Shown in pieces: positions 34,935 through 44,973 of a stretch of 64,000 nucleotides of DNA. The stretch spans positions 124,001 through 188,000 of the forward strand of contig NZ_SDVB01000196.1 of assembly GCF_004137355.1 (NCBI RefSeq), in the 5' to 3' direction. Source of the DNA: Ciceribacter ferrooxidans (GTDB lineage Bacteria; Pseudomonadota; Alphaproteobacteria; Rhizobiales; Rhizobiaceae). The notes under the pieces are model-generated. The model saw nothing but the letters and a program-made list of their open reading frames with translations, was not told where the DNA came from and made no database searches. The position numbers were made by a program, and so were the translations under genes. Numbering within the stretch: position 1 is the first letter of the stretch; each line of letters opens with the position of its first letter.

Positions 34935-35159
34935 ATGACTGCCACCAAGGAAGCGTTCTTCAAGCCCAACAAGATGTCTGCGCAGGAGAAGGCGGCGCAA
35001 ACCGACGCCACCGCACGCGACATTCTCGCCGCCGAAGTCCAGGCGCGGGAGAAGAAGACGGAACGACTGCGGGCTCTGCGAATGGCGCAGCCTGTCGAGA
35101 GCCAGCCGGCCAAGACCGGCAAGAGCCGGACGCGCAAGGCCGTCGCTCAGCACTCCTGA
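34935..35159 (+). CDS. Small basic hypothetical protein of the cold-shock cluster
   Basis: 74-aa, Lys/Ala-rich protein. The N-terminal part FFKPNKMSAQEKAAQTDATARDILAAEVQAREKKTERLRALR looks helical, and the C-terminus is basic and disordered (KTGKSRTRKAVAQHS). AGGGAGA lies upstream of the ATG. Similar small proteins occur beside cspA/rpsU in rhizobia as I recall; no function is known. Nucleic-acid binding is a guess from charge. Confidence 0.6.
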   Translation: MTATKEAFFKPNKMSAQEKAAQTDATARDILAAEVQAREKKTERLRALRMAQPVESQPAKTGKSRTRKAVAQHS

Positions 35160-35247
35160 AATTTCGACTGCCGCATGGCCGGCCTGACCGCCTCCGGCAA
35201 CCGGATCGACGGACGGGACCGGTGCCGTACGGACTGAAAGCCTTTCG

Positions 35248-35931
35248 TCAAGCCGCCAGAAAATGTCGGACTTCGTCCGCAAGCACTCGCAGAAAATCCG
35301 CGCGATCCGGATGCGTGTCGACGACGTGCGGCGGCAGCTCGTTCATGAAGGTGAAGTGCCCGGCACCTTCGACCAAGCGGATATCGACCGGGACCACACC
35401 ATCGATCGCTTCCCTCAGGAACGCGGCCTGCGCAGGCGGCGTGATCATGTCCCTCTCCCCCGCCCAGACCCCGAGAGGCACGCTGACGGAGGTCAGGGAA
35501 CCGGGGCGACGGAAGAAATCAGTCGGCGGCGCGAGCAGCGCCAGCCGGTCGAAAAGATATCCCTCCGCGGCCTTCACTCGTTCCCCGGCGAGCGTATCGG
35601 CTTCGGCGCCGGCAAGTAGCAGCAGCGCCACCGTTCCGATCGAATGTCCGAGACCCGCGACCGGCAGGCCGGACAGGCAATGTCGGGCTGCGGCGCGCGA
35701 AAGCCTTCGTCTGCGCTCCGAAAGTTCGGCCGCGGTCGGAGCCAGAGATGCAAGCATGTCGAAATGGGGAGCGATGACCAGCATCCCCTCGTCGGCGAGG
35801 GCCTGCAGGAGCCCGCGATGCCGCAGCGGATTTCCGCCGCGGCCCGCGGCGAAGAGAATGCATCGGCTCGGCGACGCCGGCTGCAACACCGTCGCCTCGA
35901 AAGTGTCGTCACCATCCGGCGGCGGCTGCAT
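35248..35931 (-). CDS. Alpha/beta hydrolase
   Basis: 227-aa hydrolase of the dienelactone-hydrolase-like fold. Seen: the N-terminal strand ILFAAGRGGNP, the nucleophile region LGHSIGT (Ser near residue 96), an acid in GVWAGERDMITPP and the His in GAGHFTFM. Substrate unknown. It begins 1 nt after the ispH stop on the same strand, so it is co-transcribed with ispH, in the place that thrB occupies in related genomes. Confidence 0.78.
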   Translation of the reverse strand: MQPPPDGDDTFEATVLQPASPSRCILFAAGRGGNPLRHRGLLQALADEGMLVIAPHFDMLASLAPTAAELSERRRRLSRAAARHCLSGLPVAGLGHSIGTVALLLLAGAEADTLAGERVKAAEGYLFDRLALLAPPTDFFRRPGSLTSVSVPLGVWAGERDMITPPAQAAFLREAIDGVVPVDIRLVEGAGHFTFMNELPPHVVDTHPDRADFLRVLADEVRHFLAA

Positions 35932-35932
35932 C

Positions 35933-36940
35933 TCAGCCGTTCACCCAGGCCATGTCGTCGTGGGTGAGCTCGATCGAACGCAGTTCACGGTTGACGAGGA
36001 AATGCTCGTTCTCGACCGAGAATTCCGCCAGCTCCACCGTCGTGTCGTAGCGTTCCCTGAAGGCCTCGATGATCTCGTTGACGATCACTTCCGGCGCCGA
36101 GGCGCCGGCCGACAGCCCGAGCGTGCCGATCGTTCCGATCGCATCCCAGTCGATCTCCGAGGCGCGCTGGACGAGCAGCGACTGCTTTGCGCCCGCCTTC
36201 AGCGCCACTTCGACGAGGCGCTTCGAGTTCGACGAGTTCGGCGCGCCGACGATCAGGAAGAGGTCGCAGCCGGGGGCCGCCTGCTTCACCGCCTCCTGGC
36301 GGTTGGTCGTGGCGTAGCAGATCGAATCCGCGGCCGGATCGGCGAGGTTCGGGAAACGCTCCTTGAGCTTGGCGATCACCCCTTCGGTATCGTCGACCGA
36401 AAGCGTCGTCTGGGTGACGTAGCCGAGATTGTCCGGATCGGCGGGCGCGTAGGCGGCGGCATCCTCGACCGTCTCGATCAGCGAGACGGTACCCTCCGCC
36501 AATTGCCCCATGGTGCCGATCACCTCCGGATGGCCGGCGTGGCCGATCAGCACGACGTGGCGGCCGAGCCGCTGGTGGCGCATCGCCTGCTTGTGGACCT
36601 TGGAAACCAGCGGACAGGTGGCGTCGAGATAGAAGAGGTTTCGCGCCCTGGCATCCGCCGGCACCGATTTCGGCACGCCGTGGGCGGAAAAGACGACCGG
36701 CTGGGCGCGGTGCTCCTCGGGGATCTCGTCGAGTTCCTCGACGAAGATCGCGCCCTTGGCCTCCAGTCCCTCGACGACGTAGCGGTTGTGGACGATCTCG
36801 TGGCGCACATAGACCGGGGCGCCATAACCTTTGAGCGCCAGCACGACGATCTGGATGGCGCGGTCGACGCCGGCGCAGAAGCCGCGCGGCCCGCAGAGCC
36901 TTATCGTCAGTTTCGGTCGGATCGGAGTGGTGTTCGTCAT
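35933..36940 (-). CDS. ispH: 4-Hydroxy-3-methylbut-2-enyl diphosphate reductase
   Basis: Last enzyme of the MEP isoprenoid pathway, making IPP and DMAPP with a [4Fe-4S] cluster. The 335-aa protein keeps the three cluster cysteines (GFCAGV near residue 22, DATCPLV near 109, [10 protein letters not shown] near 207), the substrate His residues ([14 protein letters not shown]) and GAPNSSNS. Its start overlaps the DUF1304 stop, and the alpha/beta hydrolase follows. Confidence 0.97.
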   Translation of the reverse strand: MTNTTPIRPKLTIRLCGPRGFCAGVDRAIQIVVLALKGYGAPVYVRHEIVHNRYVVEGLEAKGAIFVEELDEIPEEHRAQPVVFSAHGVPKSVPADARARNLFYLDATCPLVSKVHKQAMRHQRLGRHVVLIGHAGHPEVIGTMGQLAEGTVSLIETVEDAAAYAPADPDNLGYVTQTTLSVDDTEGVIAKLKERFPNLADPAADSICYATTNRQEAVKQAAPGCDLFLIVGAPNSSNSKRLVEVALKAGAKQSLLVQRASEIDWDAIGTIGTLGLSAGASAPEVIVNEIIEAFRERYDTTVELAEFSVENEHFLVNRELRSIELTHDDMAWVNG

Positions 36941-37305
36941 CAGCCAGCCAAGAGAACCAGGATCAGGGCGAGGACGGCCGGCAGCGCCTGAATGTAGAGA
37001 ATGCGCCGCGATGCCGTCACGCTTCCATATAGGCCGGCGACGAAGACGCAGCCAAGAAAAAAGAGCTTGAGCTGGAAGGCGAATTCCGGAACCGGCTGCA
37101 CGAGCGCCCAGCCGAGGCCGAGCGCCAGAAAGCCGTTGTAGAGGCCCTGGTTGGCGGCGAGCACCTTGGTCGCCTCCGCCTGCTGCGGCTTCATGCCGAA
37201 GGCCTTGAGGCCGGTCGGCTTCGTCCAGAGAAACATCTCCAGCACCAGAATATAGAGATGTTCGAGCGCAACCAGCGCGGTGAGCAGATCAGCAAGCAGT
37301 TTCAT
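36940..37305 (-). CDS. DUF1304 membrane protein
   Basis: 121-aa membrane protein with four hydrophobic segments. The family signature is clear: [26 protein letters not shown], then [16 protein letters not shown] and a C-terminal [21 protein letters not shown]. Function unknown. It overlaps ispH by one base and follows SURF1 after 78 nt. Confidence 0.9.
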   Translation of the reverse strand: MKLLADLLTALVALEHLYILVLEMFLWTKPTGLKAFGMKPQQAEATKVLAANQGLYNGFLALGLGWALVQPVPEFAFQLKLFFLGCVFVAGLYGSVTASRRILYIQALPAVLALILVLLAG

Positions 37306-37383
37306 CGGTTCCCCTCCAGCCCATGTGGTCTTCGTCTTCTATCACGCGATGTCGGCGGGAGGAAAACATCCGCCTCCCCGCGG

Positions 37384-38124
37384 TTATTCCGGCTTCCTGC
37401 CGCGCAGGAACGCGGTGATCGAGATCACCAGCAGCACGACGGCGAGGCCGTACCAGGTGATCGCGTATTGCAGGTGATCATTCGGAAGGTCGATCTGCGT
37501 CACCCCGCCCTTCGGCCAGCCGCCGGGGACCGGCGTCGCATCCGCATCGACGAAGAACTGGACGACGTTCTCTTCGGCAAGCCCGGCGCTGGCGGCCATG
37601 GCGGAAAGATCCTTCCAGTAGAAGATGTCGCCGGCGAGGTCGTTCTCGGGCACCACCCAGGACGGCTTGCCGGCAAGGCGCGCCCGGGCAAGCCCGGTCA
37701 CCGTCTGGCGACCCTCCAGCAGGCCTTCGCGGCGGCTTGCCCGGTCCTTCATTTCATAGGGCACGAAACCGCGATTGACGAAGAGGAAGCGGCCGTCGTC
37801 GAGCTGGAACGGGGTGTAGACGTAATAGCCAGTGCGCCCGTCGAACGTCGCGAAGAAATGGCGCTCCCTGTCGTTCAAGAAGCGGCCTTCGACGCGGACC
37901 GGGCGGTATTCGAAATCCTCGCCGCGGGCGGACGCCGCCTCGACTTCGGACAGCGGCGCCGGCGGCATTGCGCGCCGCGCCTCGATGTCGGCGATCAGGG
38001 CCTCCTTCCAGTGAAGACGCCGGACCTGCCAGGTGCCGAGCGATACGAGAAAGGAGAGCGCGACGACCAGGAGGACGAGGCTGACGACGAGCTTGGTGCG
38101 GCCTGCCGCAGCGCCATCAGCCAC
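37384..38124 (-). CDS. SURF1-family cytochrome oxidase assembly protein
   Basis: 246-aa inner-membrane protein that helps insert heme a into subunit I of aa3-type oxidase. Two membrane helices bracket a periplasmic domain: LVVSLVLLVVALSFLVSLGTWQVRRLHWKEALI at the N-terminus and HLQYAITWYGLAVVLLVISITAFLRGRK at the C-terminus, both typical. FVNRGFVPYEM is the conserved central motif. GTG at 38124 is preferred; it overlaps the DUF983 gene by 8 nt. It belongs to the cta cluster by context. Confidence 0.93.
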   Translation of the reverse strand: MADGAAAGRTKLVVSLVLLVVALSFLVSLGTWQVRRLHWKEALIADIEARRAMPPAPLSEVEAASARGEDFEYRPVRVEGRFLNDRERHFFATFDGRTGYYVYTPFQLDDGRFLFVNRGFVPYEMKDRASRREGLLEGRQTVTGLARARLAGKPSWVVPENDLAGDIFYWKDLSAMAASAGLAEENVVQFFVDADATPVPGGWPKGGVTQIDLPNDHLQYAITWYGLAVVLLVISITAFLRGRKPE

Positions 38125-38500
38125 GGTCGATCGTTCCCTGCGAGGCGTTGTTCTTGTACTGGAGCGCGACGAGCAGCGCCTTGATGGTGCGCAGGAGCCA
38201 GAGCGAAAGCCCGATCGCAAGCGGTCCCCAGAGGAGTGCGTGCAGCCAGGCCGGCGGCTGGTAGTTGATCTCCGTCCACACGGCGAGCCCGACGACGATG
38301 AAATCGGCGATCAGGATGACGAAGACGGCCGGACCGTCGCCTGCGTCGATGAAGGTGTAGTCGAGGCCGCAATTCGTACAGCGCGGCTTGATCTTGGTCA
38401 GCCCGTCGAAGAGCTTGCCCTGCCCGCAGCGGGGGCAGCAGGCGCCGAGCGCCGCCTTCACCGGATCGACCGGCGGATACTTCGCATTGTCCTCGCTCAT
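38117..38500 (-). CDS. DUF983 protein of the cta cluster
   Basis: 127-aa membrane protein. The N-terminal zinc-ribbon-like part has CPRCGQGKLF and CTNCG (four Cys), then two hydrophobic helices (VFVILIADFIVVGLAVW, LLWGPLAIGLSLWLLRTIKALLVAL). It is always near cytochrome oxidase genes in rhizobia, as I recall, suggesting an assembly role. The Met at 38500 has AAAGGGA upstream. It overlaps SURF1 by 8 nt. Confidence 0.88.
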   Translation of the reverse strand: MSEDNAKYPPVDPVKAALGACCPRCGQGKLFDGLTKIKPRCTNCGLDYTFIDAGDGPAVFVILIADFIVVGLAVWTEINYQPPAWLHALLWGPLAIGLSLWLLRTIKALLVALQYKNNASQGTIDRG

Positions 38501-38603
38501 GGCGATCCCTTTGCTTCTGATTATCAGCATTCCATAGAGGATGCGTGACGTCCGGGCAAATCCCCGGCCGGCGTTTCGGTTCGGGCCGAATGGAGCCGGA
38601 ACG

Positions 38604-38634
38604 AAAAAGGCGGCAGTCTCGCCGCCGCCTTTTC
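38604..38634 (-). terminator. Terminator after ctaE
   Basis: AAGGCGGC and GCCGCCTT form an 8-bp stem with a 9-nt loop. On the minus strand a run of T follows, 26 nt past the ctaE stop. The other strand also has TTTT, but no gene there would use it. Confidence 0.8.
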
Positions 38635-38659
38635 CGATAGTCGAAGGATCGTCCGCCGA

Positions 38660-39538
38660 TCAGCCGTGGGCGAGCGGTGCGCCCCAGCCGCCCCAGATGT
38701 AGATCGAGAAGAACAGGAAGAGCCAGACCACGTCGACGAAGTGCCAGTACCAGGCGGCAGCCTCGAAGCCGAAGTGCTGCTTCGGGGTGAAATCGCCCTT
38801 CAGCGCGCGCAGCAGGCAGACGATCAGGAAGATCGTGCCGACGAGAACGTGGAAGCCGTGGAAGCCGGTCGCCATGAAGAAGGTCGAGCCGTAGATCGAG
38901 TCCTTGAAGGTGAACGGAGCGTGGGCGTATTCGTAGCCCTGCACGAAGGAGAAGAGCGCGCCGAGCAGCACGGTCAGCGTCAGGCCGGCAACGAGGCCGC
39001 GGCGGTCGCCGTGCAGGAGCGCATGGTGAGCCCAGGTGACGGTCGTGCCGGAGAGCAGCAGGATGACCGTGTTATAGAGCGGCAGATGCCAAGGATCGAG
39101 AACCTCGATGCCCTTCGGCGGCCACTGGCCACCGGTGAACTCGACGCGGGCGGCCTGGATCACCTCATTGGAGAACAGGCTCGCATCGAAGAAGGCCCAG
39201 AACCAGGCGACGAAGAACATCACTTCGGAAGCGATGAACATGATCATGCCATAGCGCAGGTGCAGCGACACCACGCGGGTATGATGGCCCTCATGGGCTT
39301 CCTTGATGGTGTCCGACCACCAGCCGACCATGGTGTAGAGGATGATCGCCAGGCCGATATAGAACAGCCACGGATGAGCGAGCTCGAGGCCGAACAGCTC
39401 GAACGAGCCGCCCGAGAGATAGCGCATGTAGCCGACGCCACCGAAGGTCAGCAGGAACGCCCCGATCGCGGCCAGGAGCGGCCACGGGCTCGGATCGATG
39501 ATGTGGTAGTCGTGATTTTTCTGATGCGCTTGGGCCAT
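38660..39538 (-). CDS. ctaE: Cytochrome c oxidase (aa3-type) subunit III
   Basis: 292-aa membrane protein with seven helices, structural subunit III of the proton-pumping aa3 oxidase. Family motifs: HDYHIIDPSPWPLLAAIGAF at the N-terminus, GMIMFIASEVMFFVAWFWAFFDASL with the lipid- and proton-path Glu, and the C-terminal GFEAAAWYWHFVDVVWLFLFFSIYIWGG. It is the last gene of the oxidase operon before the terminator. Confidence 0.97.
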   Translation of the reverse strand: MAQAHQKNHDYHIIDPSPWPLLAAIGAFLLTFGGVGYMRYLSGGSFELFGLELAHPWLFYIGLAIILYTMVGWWSDTIKEAHEGHHTRVVSLHLRYGMIMFIASEVMFFVAWFWAFFDASLFSNEVIQAARVEFTGGQWPPKGIEVLDPWHLPLYNTVILLLSGTTVTWAHHALLHGDRRGLVAGLTLTVLLGALFSFVQGYEYAHAPFTFKDSIYGSTFFMATGFHGFHVLVGTIFLIVCLLRALKGDFTPKQHFGFEAAAWYWHFVDVVWLFLFFSIYIWGGWGAPLAHG

Positions 39539-39596
39539 GTCAGCAATCCCCGAATGTCAAACTTTGCTGAGGTCCGGCGGGGCCGGACCCCTCCTC

Positions 39597-40205
39597 TCAC
39601 AATTTCTGGTTCCCGTCCGCCTTTCCGGCAGGCAGAACCGCCACCGGCTTCGTCTCCTCCTGCGGATAGAAGGTGTAGGACAGGGTGATCGTACCGATAT
39701 CCTTCGTCTCGACCGTGTTCACGATCTCCGGATCGATGAAGAAGACGACCGGCATGTCGAGCGTTTCGCCGGGCTTCAGTTCGATGTCGGTGAAGCAGAA
39801 GCATTCGATCTTGTTGAAGTAGGCGGCGGCCTCCATCGGCGTCACGTTGAAGACGGCCTGCCCCTTCTTCGGCTCGGACGAATGGTTGGTCGCGGTGAAG
39901 TGCACCTTCACCGTCTCGCCGATCTTCGGCATGACCTCGCGTTCGACCGGCTTGAAATTCCACATCAGCCCCGGCGCGACGTTGGCGTCGAAGGTGACGC
40001 GCATCGTCCGGTCGAGAATGACGCTGGACACCTGCTCGACGCGCTGCGTCGTGCCGTTGTAGCCGGTCACCTGGCAGAACATGCGGTAGAGCGGGACGGC
40101 GGCGAAGCTCATGCCGACCATGCCGGCGACGAAGGCGACGCAGGCGACGAGGATCGCCGCATTGCTGCGGCCCTTTCCGGCCGGGATGTTCGCGTGCTCT
40201 GCCAA
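39597..40205 (-). CDS. ctaG: Cytochrome c oxidase assembly protein CtaG/Cox11
   Basis: 202-aa copper chaperone that delivers copper to the CuB site of subunit I. One N-terminal helix ([25 protein letters not shown]) ends with [13 protein letters not shown]. The periplasmic immunoglobulin-like domain contains the copper motif ECFCF. I chose TTG at 40205, which has GGAGGA about 7 nt upstream; a GTG at 40226 is in frame but overlaps the previous gene and has no ribosome site. Confidence 0.93.
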   Translation of the reverse strand: MAEHANIPAGKGRSNAAILVACVAFVAGMVGMSFAAVPLYRMFCQVTGYNGTTQRVEQVSSVILDRTMRVTFDANVAPGLMWNFKPVEREVMPKIGETVKVHFTATNHSSEPKKGQAVFNVTPMEAAAYFNKIECFCFTDIELKPGETLDMPVVFFIDPEIVNTVETKDIGTITLSYTFYPQEETKPVAVLPAGKADGNQKL

Positions 40206-40222
40206 GGTCCGTCCTCCGCCCT

Positions 40223-40360
40223 TCACTGCGCCATGCCGCTGATCTTCACCAGCGTCACGATGTAGAACAGCACCACCAGCGCCGCGAGAACGATGCCGAG
40301 CGCGATATTGCGCCCGCGGCGCGACTTCTTTTGCGTATCGTTGAGCTTGACGGTTTCCAT
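40223..40360 (-). CDS. CoxF-like small membrane protein
   Basis: 45-aa protein with one transmembrane helix ([21 protein letters not shown]) after a basic N-terminus ([18 protein letters not shown]). Members sit between ctaB and ctaG and are annotated as oxidase assembly factor CoxF. GGAGGGG precedes the ATG. The start overlaps the ctaB stop by one base. The exact role in assembly is not known to me. Confidence 0.85.
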   Translation of the reverse strand: METVKLNDTQKKSRRGRNIALGIVLAALVVLFYIVTLVKISGMAQ

Positions 40361-41316
40361 CAGTTTGCCCCTCCGAGAAGGGTCGCGAATGTCACGACGT
40401 AATGGTCGACGAGGAGCGCCAGGAAAACCGCGAAGAGATAGACGAGCGAGAAGCCGAAGAGCTTCTTCGCAGGCACCATCTTCTCGTCGCCTTCCGGCAT
40501 GCGCCAGACGCCGATCGAATAGTAGACGAAGCCCGCGCCGAGAACGGCCGCGAAGGCGCCGTAGTAGGGCGAGGACAGTCCGGTGAAGGCCGGTGCGACA
40601 CCGGCCGCGGCGGTCAGCACCGCGTAAAGGGCGATCTGCCGCTTGGTCGCGGGAATGCCGGCGACATTCGGCAGCATCGGCACGCCGACGGCGCCGTAAT
40701 CGCGCATCTTGAAGAGCGCCAGCGCCCAGAAGTGGGCGGGCGTCCAGAGGAAGATCACCAGGAAGAGCAGGATGCTGTCGAGCGAGACGCCACCCGTCAC
40801 GCAGGCCCAGCCGACCATGGGCGGGAAGGCGCCGGCCGCACCGCCGATGACGATGTTCTGCGGGGTCGAGCGCTTCAGCCACATCGTGTAGACGACGGCG
40901 TAGAAGAAGATGGTGAAGGCGAGCAGGCCTGCGGCGAACCAGTTGACCGCAAGCCCGAGGATCGCGACCGAAAAGACCGAAAGCGTGAGGCCGAAGGCGA
41001 GCGCCTCGGTGGGCAGGATGCGGCCGGCCGGGATCGGGCGGCGGGCGGTGCGGCTCATGACGGCGTCGATATCGGCGTCGTACCACATGTTGAGCGCGCC
41101 AGAGGCCCCTGCCCCGACGGCGATGCAGAGAATGGCGATGGCGCCGAGCACGGGATGGATGTGTCCCGGCGCGAGCACGAGACCGGCAAAGGCGGTGAAG
41201 ACGACGAGCGACATGACCCGCGGCTTCAGAAGCGCGAAGTAGTCGCGTGCACCGGCTTCGGACAGGCGCAGTTCGCCCTCCATGCCCAGCGCTTCGCAGT
41301 TGTCGACAACCGTCAT
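40360..41316 (-). CDS. ctaB: Protoheme IX farnesyltransferase
   Basis: 318-aa polytopic UbiA-family prenyltransferase that converts heme b to heme o, precursor of heme a. The substrate motif [24 protein letters not shown] (DxxxD type) lies near residue 80, and the second Asp-rich region [14 protein letters not shown] near 215. It starts [18 protein letters not shown] like rhizobial CtaB. It lies between ctaD and coxF. Confidence 0.96.
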   Translation of the reverse strand: MTVVDNCEALGMEGELRLSEAGARDYFALLKPRVMSLVVFTAFAGLVLAPGHIHPVLGAIAILCIAVGAGASGALNMWYDADIDAVMSRTARRPIPAGRILPTEALAFGLTLSVFSVAILGLAVNWFAAGLLAFTIFFYAVVYTMWLKRSTPQNIVIGGAAGAFPPMVGWACVTGGVSLDSILLFLVIFLWTPAHFWALALFKMRDYGAVGVPMLPNVAGIPATKRQIALYAVLTAAAGVAPAFTGLSSPYYGAFAAVLGAGFVYYSIGVWRMPEGDEKMVPAKKLFGFSLVYLFAVFLALLVDHYVVTFATLLGGAN

Positions 41317-41397
41317 TGTTTCCGTCCCGATATTCTTGTTTTCCAGTCGCCGCACCCTGAGGAGCGCGGCGACCGATCTCGTTTCAGCGCGTTCCGC

Positions 41398-43098
<1,701 letters not shown>

Positions 43099-43989
43099 TT
43101 ATTTCGAAACGTTATCGGCAAGCTGCACGGACTTGTCCGCACCGTCGACCGCAGCCATCAGGGCCTTGTTGGCGTCCTCCACGCTGGTGGTCGCGGCGTC
43201 GAGCCAGGCGGCATACTTGTCTTCGGCGACCACACGGATGGCGATCGGCATGAAGGCGTGGTCCTTGCCGCAGAGCTCCGAACACTGGCCGTAGAACAGG
43301 CCTTCACGATCGGCCTTGAACCAGGTCTCGTTGAGACGGCCCGGAACGGCGTCGATCTTGAGGCCGAAGGACGGCATGGCGAAGGCGTGGATGACATCGC
43401 TCGGAGCCGCGGTCACCAGAAGACGGACCGTCTTGCCGACCGGAACGACCATTTCGTTGTCGACGGCGAGAAGGCGCGGATAAAGCGCCTTGTCGCTCTT
43501 GCCGGCGGCAGTGCGCTCTTCATCGGTCTTGAGCATATAGGAATCGAAGGCCACCTGCTTGTCGCCCTGATACTCGTAGTTCCACTGCCACTGGGTCGCG
43601 GTCGCCTTGATCGTGACGTCCGGATTTTCCGGCTGCACGAGCTGCGCGGAAAGCAGGTTGAACGACGGAATCGCGAAGAAGAGAAGCACGAGGACCGGTC
43701 CCAAGGTCCAGATGATCTCGATCATCGTGTTGTGGCTGGTCTTCGACGGCACCGGATTTGCACCAGAGCGGAAGCGCAGGACGACCGCGATCAGAAGGAA
43801 GAGCACGAGAAGCGTGATCGGAACGATGAACCAGAGCGTATAGTGCTCGAACCACCGGATCTGCTCCATGATCGGCGTCGCGGCCGGCTGGAGATCGGTT
43901 TGCCAGGGTGCAGGCTGATCGGCAAAGCCGGCGGAAGCAAAAAGCAGACAGGTCGCGGCGACCAGTGCTGCACAAGCTCTCTTAATCAC
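43099..43989 (-). CDS. ctaC: Cytochrome c oxidase (aa3-type) subunit II
   Basis: 296-aa subunit carrying the CuA centre that takes electrons from cytochrome c. A signal peptide (LVAATCLLFASAGFA) and two helices (LWFIVPITLLVLFLLIAVVLRF; TLGPVLVLLFFAIPSFNLL) precede the periplasmic cupredoxin domain. CuA ligands are visible in DVIHAFAMPS and YGQCSELCGKDHAFMP; the aromatic entry patch is QWQWNYEY. GTG at 43989 has GAGGGAGAG upstream. First gene of the oxidase operon, with an FNR-type box just ahead. Confidence 0.98.
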   Translation of the reverse strand: MIKRACAALVAATCLLFASAGFADQPAPWQTDLQPAATPIMEQIRWFEHYTLWFIVPITLLVLFLLIAVVLRFRSGANPVPSKTSHNTMIEIIWTLGPVLVLLFFAIPSFNLLSAQLVQPENPDVTIKATATQWQWNYEYQGDKQVAFDSYMLKTDEERTAAGKSDKALYPRLLAVDNEMVVPVGKTVRLLVTAAPSDVIHAFAMPSFGLKIDAVPGRLNETWFKADREGLFYGQCSELCGKDHAFMPIAIRVVAEDKYAAWLDAATTSVEDANKALMAAVDGADKSVQLADNVSK

Positions 43990-44310
43990 GGTGTCTCTCC
44001 CTCGAGCGTTTGATCCACATCAAATGGAAACGCAAAATCCATGCTATGGGTTTCTGTTTAAAATCACAGTTTGTCCCTGACCGCAATACGCCTAACCGAA
44101 TGGCCTTGCGGCATTTTTGCGCTACGTCAATTTGTCGCAGACACATCTGCGGGAGAGGCTTGACGGCGTCTTCAAAACCCGCTTTTCGACCGCATGGACG
44201 TCTTGCCGGTCCCAAATATGCCGCACTCGGGAGAAAAGACGTTCCGGGGCTTTTCAATACCGCGCCCGACGACAAGAATGGCGGCGATGATTCGAATTCC
44301 AGAGGTATCC
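43990..44310. other. Divergent intergenic region ctaC / ialB
   Basis: This 321-nt gap holds the ctaC ribosome site, the FNR-type box, an AT-rich stretch around 44035-44075 that probably contains the ctaC promoter, and further GC-rich sequence before ialB. I see no RNA gene in it. Short open frames overlapping the ialB start lack coding character. Confidence 0.5.
44010..44023 (-). promoter_or_regulatory. FNR/FixK-type box ahead of ctaC
   Basis: TTGATCCACATCAA is a perfect match to the FNR/FixK/FnrN consensus TTGAT-N4-ATCAA, extended by one T/A pair on each side. It lies 21-34 nt upstream of the ctaC start codon, next to the ribosome site. That position lies within or downstream of the promoter, which favours repression of the aa3 oxidase when oxygen is low. 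Confidence 0.65.
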
Positions 44311-44832
44311 ATGGGTGTTCCAGCACTTCTCAGGTCGGGCGTGCTTGCGCTGGCCGTTGCCGCAGCAGCCGGAACGGGCTTTGCGCAGACGCCGCAACAG
44401 CCCGGCACCGTGCGCTCCAATCACGGCGCCTGGTCGATCATCTGCGATACGCCGGCCGGTGCCTCCGTCGAACAGTGCGCCCTGATGCAGAACGTCGTCG
44501 CCGACGACCGGCCGGAAGTCGGGCTCTCGGTGGTGATCCTGAAGACGGCCGACCGCAAGGCGAAGGTGCTGCGCATCCTCGCGCCGCTCGGCGTGCTGCT
44601 GAAGGACGGCATGGAGCTCTTCATCGACGGCAACAATATCGGCCGGGCCTATTTCACTCGCTGCTTCGCCGAGGGCTGCTATGTCGAGGTCGAGATCGAC
44701 GACGAGCTCATGAAGATTCTCCGCGCCGGCAAGAGCGCCGTCTTCGCACTTCGGGAATCGGCGGACCAGGACCGTGTGGGCATTCCGATCGAGCTCACCG
44801 GCTTTGCCGAAGGCTACGACGCCCTGCCCTGA
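44311..44832 (+). CDS. Invasion-associated locus B (IalB) family periplasmic protein
   Basis: 173-aa exported protein. A signal peptide (VLALAVAAAAGTGFAQ) is followed by the IalB pattern NHGAWSIICDTPA, EQCALMQNVV, LRILAPLGVLLKDGMELFIDG, TRCFAEGCYVEVEID and GIPIELTGFAEGYDAL, with four conserved cysteines. Named after a Bartonella locus; in free-living rhizobia the role is unknown, and no virulence link should be inferred. AGAGG precedes the ATG at 44311; an upstream Met at 44287 is also in frame. Confidence 0.88.
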   Translation: MGVPALLRSGVLALAVAAAAGTGFAQTPQQPGTVRSNHGAWSIICDTPAGASVEQCALMQNVVADDRPEVGLSVVILKTADRKAKVLRILAPLGVLLKDGMELFIDGNNIGRAYFTRCFAEGCYVEVEIDDELMKILRAGKSAVFALRESADQDRVGIPIELTGFAEGYDALP

Positions 44833-44973
44833 GCGCCGGCCGGCGACGAATGATCTGACGCCGCACCGCCTTTAACGCCCGACTCTTCGGTCGGACGGGC
44901 TTGCCTCGCCCCCCTGCCGGACCTACATCGGGGTCGAAGGAGCGCGTCTGCCGCCCGCGCCCAAGGAGCTTTG

